Assembly: GCA_018818855.1 (NCBI GenBank)
Contig: JAHIRI010000067.1
Location: forward strand, 1-5,371
Direction: 5' to 3'
DNA length: 5,371 nucleotides
DNA from: Patescibacteria group bacterium
GTDB lineage: Bacteria > Patescibacteriota > Patescibacteriia > XYB2-FULL-38-15
Numbering within the stretch: the stretch's first letter is position 1; each line of letters opens with the position of its first letter. The notes beneath the pieces are model-generated. The model saw only the letters and a program-made list of their open reading frames with translations, was not told where the DNA came from and made no database searches. Shown piece by piece: positions 5,085 through 5,371 of this stretch. A program made the position numbers and the translations under genes.

Positions 5085-5102
5085 TTAATTTTTTTAAATT
5101 AA
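5085..5102. promoter_or_regulatory. AT-only inverted repeat next to the AbrB-type start codon, possible operator
   Basis: TTAATTT (5085-5091) and AAATTAA (5096-5102) form a 7-bp inverted repeat around TTTT, one base before the ATG. AbrB-type proteins often bind AT-rich symmetric sites near their own gene, so self-regulation is possible. Low complexity makes chance plausible. Confidence 0.25.
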
Positions 5103-5103
5103 T

Positions 5104-5346
5104 ATGGCACATTTTTCACCAAACGATTTTAAATTTTATGGCTTAACAACCGCTGGGGAGCGGGGACAAATTGTTATTCCCAAAGAAGTCCGGAGGGCGA
5201 TGAAGATTGGACCTGGTGATAAATTTTTTATTTTTGCCCACGATGATGAAATTATAGCAATGGTTAAGCCGGAAAAATTTAATTCTCTCATTAAAGAAAT
5301 GACAGGGGTTTTAAAGAAGTTTAAAAAAGCAAAGAAGACTAAATAA
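5104..5346 (+). CDS. AbrB/MazE/SpoVT-family DNA-binding protein
   Basis: 80 residues. The swapped-hairpin DNA-binding domain covers about 10-56. F-Y-G-L-T-T is followed by the core G18-E-R-G-Q-I-V-I-P26, then the helix K-E-V-R-R-A-M-K-I and the turn G-P-G-D-K-F-F-I-F. This order is diagnostic of the SpoVT/AbrB fold, which works as a dimer. A C-terminal helix and a lysine-rich tail (about 69-80) follow, without a recognisable extra domain. It could be a transcription regulator or the antitoxin of a toxin pair. No toxin gene is seen on either side within the window, and the upstream neighbour is DUF4342, so a stand-alone regulator is more likely. The next gene beyond the right edge could change that view. 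It has its own promoter and an AT-rich leader without a Shine-Dalgarno sequence. Confidence 0.88.
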   Translation: MAHFSPNDFKFYGLTTAGERGQIVIPKEVRRAMKIGPGDKFFIFAHDDEIIAMVKPEKFNSLIKEMTGVLKKFKKAKKTK

Positions 5347-5354
5347 GTAAAAAA

Positions 5355-5363
5355 TGTTATAAT
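5355..5363 (+). promoter_or_regulatory. Extended -10 promoter element at the right edge
   Basis: TGTTATAAT is a perfect extended -10 motif (TGN plus TATAAT at 5358-5363). At 17 bases upstream only the weak AAGACT is found, which extended -10 promoters tolerate. It would drive a gene outside the window. The following ATA/TAA triplets are a short repeat reaching the edge. Confidence 0.45.
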
Positions 5364-5371
5364 AATAATAA

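Noticed and set aside
5104..5346. Toxin-antitoxin module around the AbrB-type protein
   Set aside because: No PIN, MazF or other toxin frame is present upstream, and the right flank is outside the window, so the pair cannot be supported.

Overview
The window looks like chromosomal DNA from a small-genome bacterium, most plausibly a member of the Candidate Phyla Radiation (Patescibacteria). This is an inference. It rests on moderately AT-rich DNA, very tight packing, ATG starts without Shine-Dalgarno sequences, a tRNA gene without an encoded CCA end, and protein types common in that group (membrane-anchored DsbA-like protein, short CcdA-like protein, DUF4342 protein, small AbrB-type regulator). 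A marker gene or database search would be needed to name the lineage.

Layout, left to right; all genes are on the + strand. Positions 1-1381 hold the 3' two thirds of a copper-exporting P1B-type ATPase (copA) cut by the window edge. A promoter that would give a nearly leaderless mRNA (1405-1433) then starts a likely operon. It contains a secreted, membrane-tethered thioredoxin-fold protein with a CPHC site (1442-1948), a CcdA/DsbD-type transmembrane electron carrier (1948-2625, start and stop overlapping by one base) and prolipoprotein diacylglyceryl transferase lgt (2636-3403). Directly after lgt lies a gutted thioredoxin reductase gene (3410-3579). Only its first ten codons and its last 30-40 codons survive. 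Next, from its own promoter, comes a membrane-anchored DsbA-like CPYC oxidoreductase (3645-4394) closed by a strong intrinsic terminator.

The right part contains tRNA-Ser(GGA) (4478-4562). The last 23-27 bases of this tRNA region are repeated 121 bp downstream, and each copy is followed at once by a different hairpin. A DUF4342 protein (4761-4991) with its own terminator follows. An AbrB/MazE/SpoVT-type DNA-binding protein (5104-5346) and a possible promoter for a gene beyond the right edge complete the window.

Functionally the centre is a small extracytoplasmic thiol-redox and lipoprotein island. DsbA-like protein would form disulfides. CcdA-like protein would carry electrons across the membrane to the tethered thioredoxin-like protein. 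Lgt lipidates lipoproteins. The enzyme expected to feed the cytoplasmic end, thioredoxin reductase, is present only as a relic here, so electrons must come from elsewhere. I see no wholly new system. The items most worth attention are the trxB relic, the tRNA-Ser 3'-end duplication, the consistent lack of Shine-Dalgarno sequences, and promoters nested in the terminators of upstream genes.
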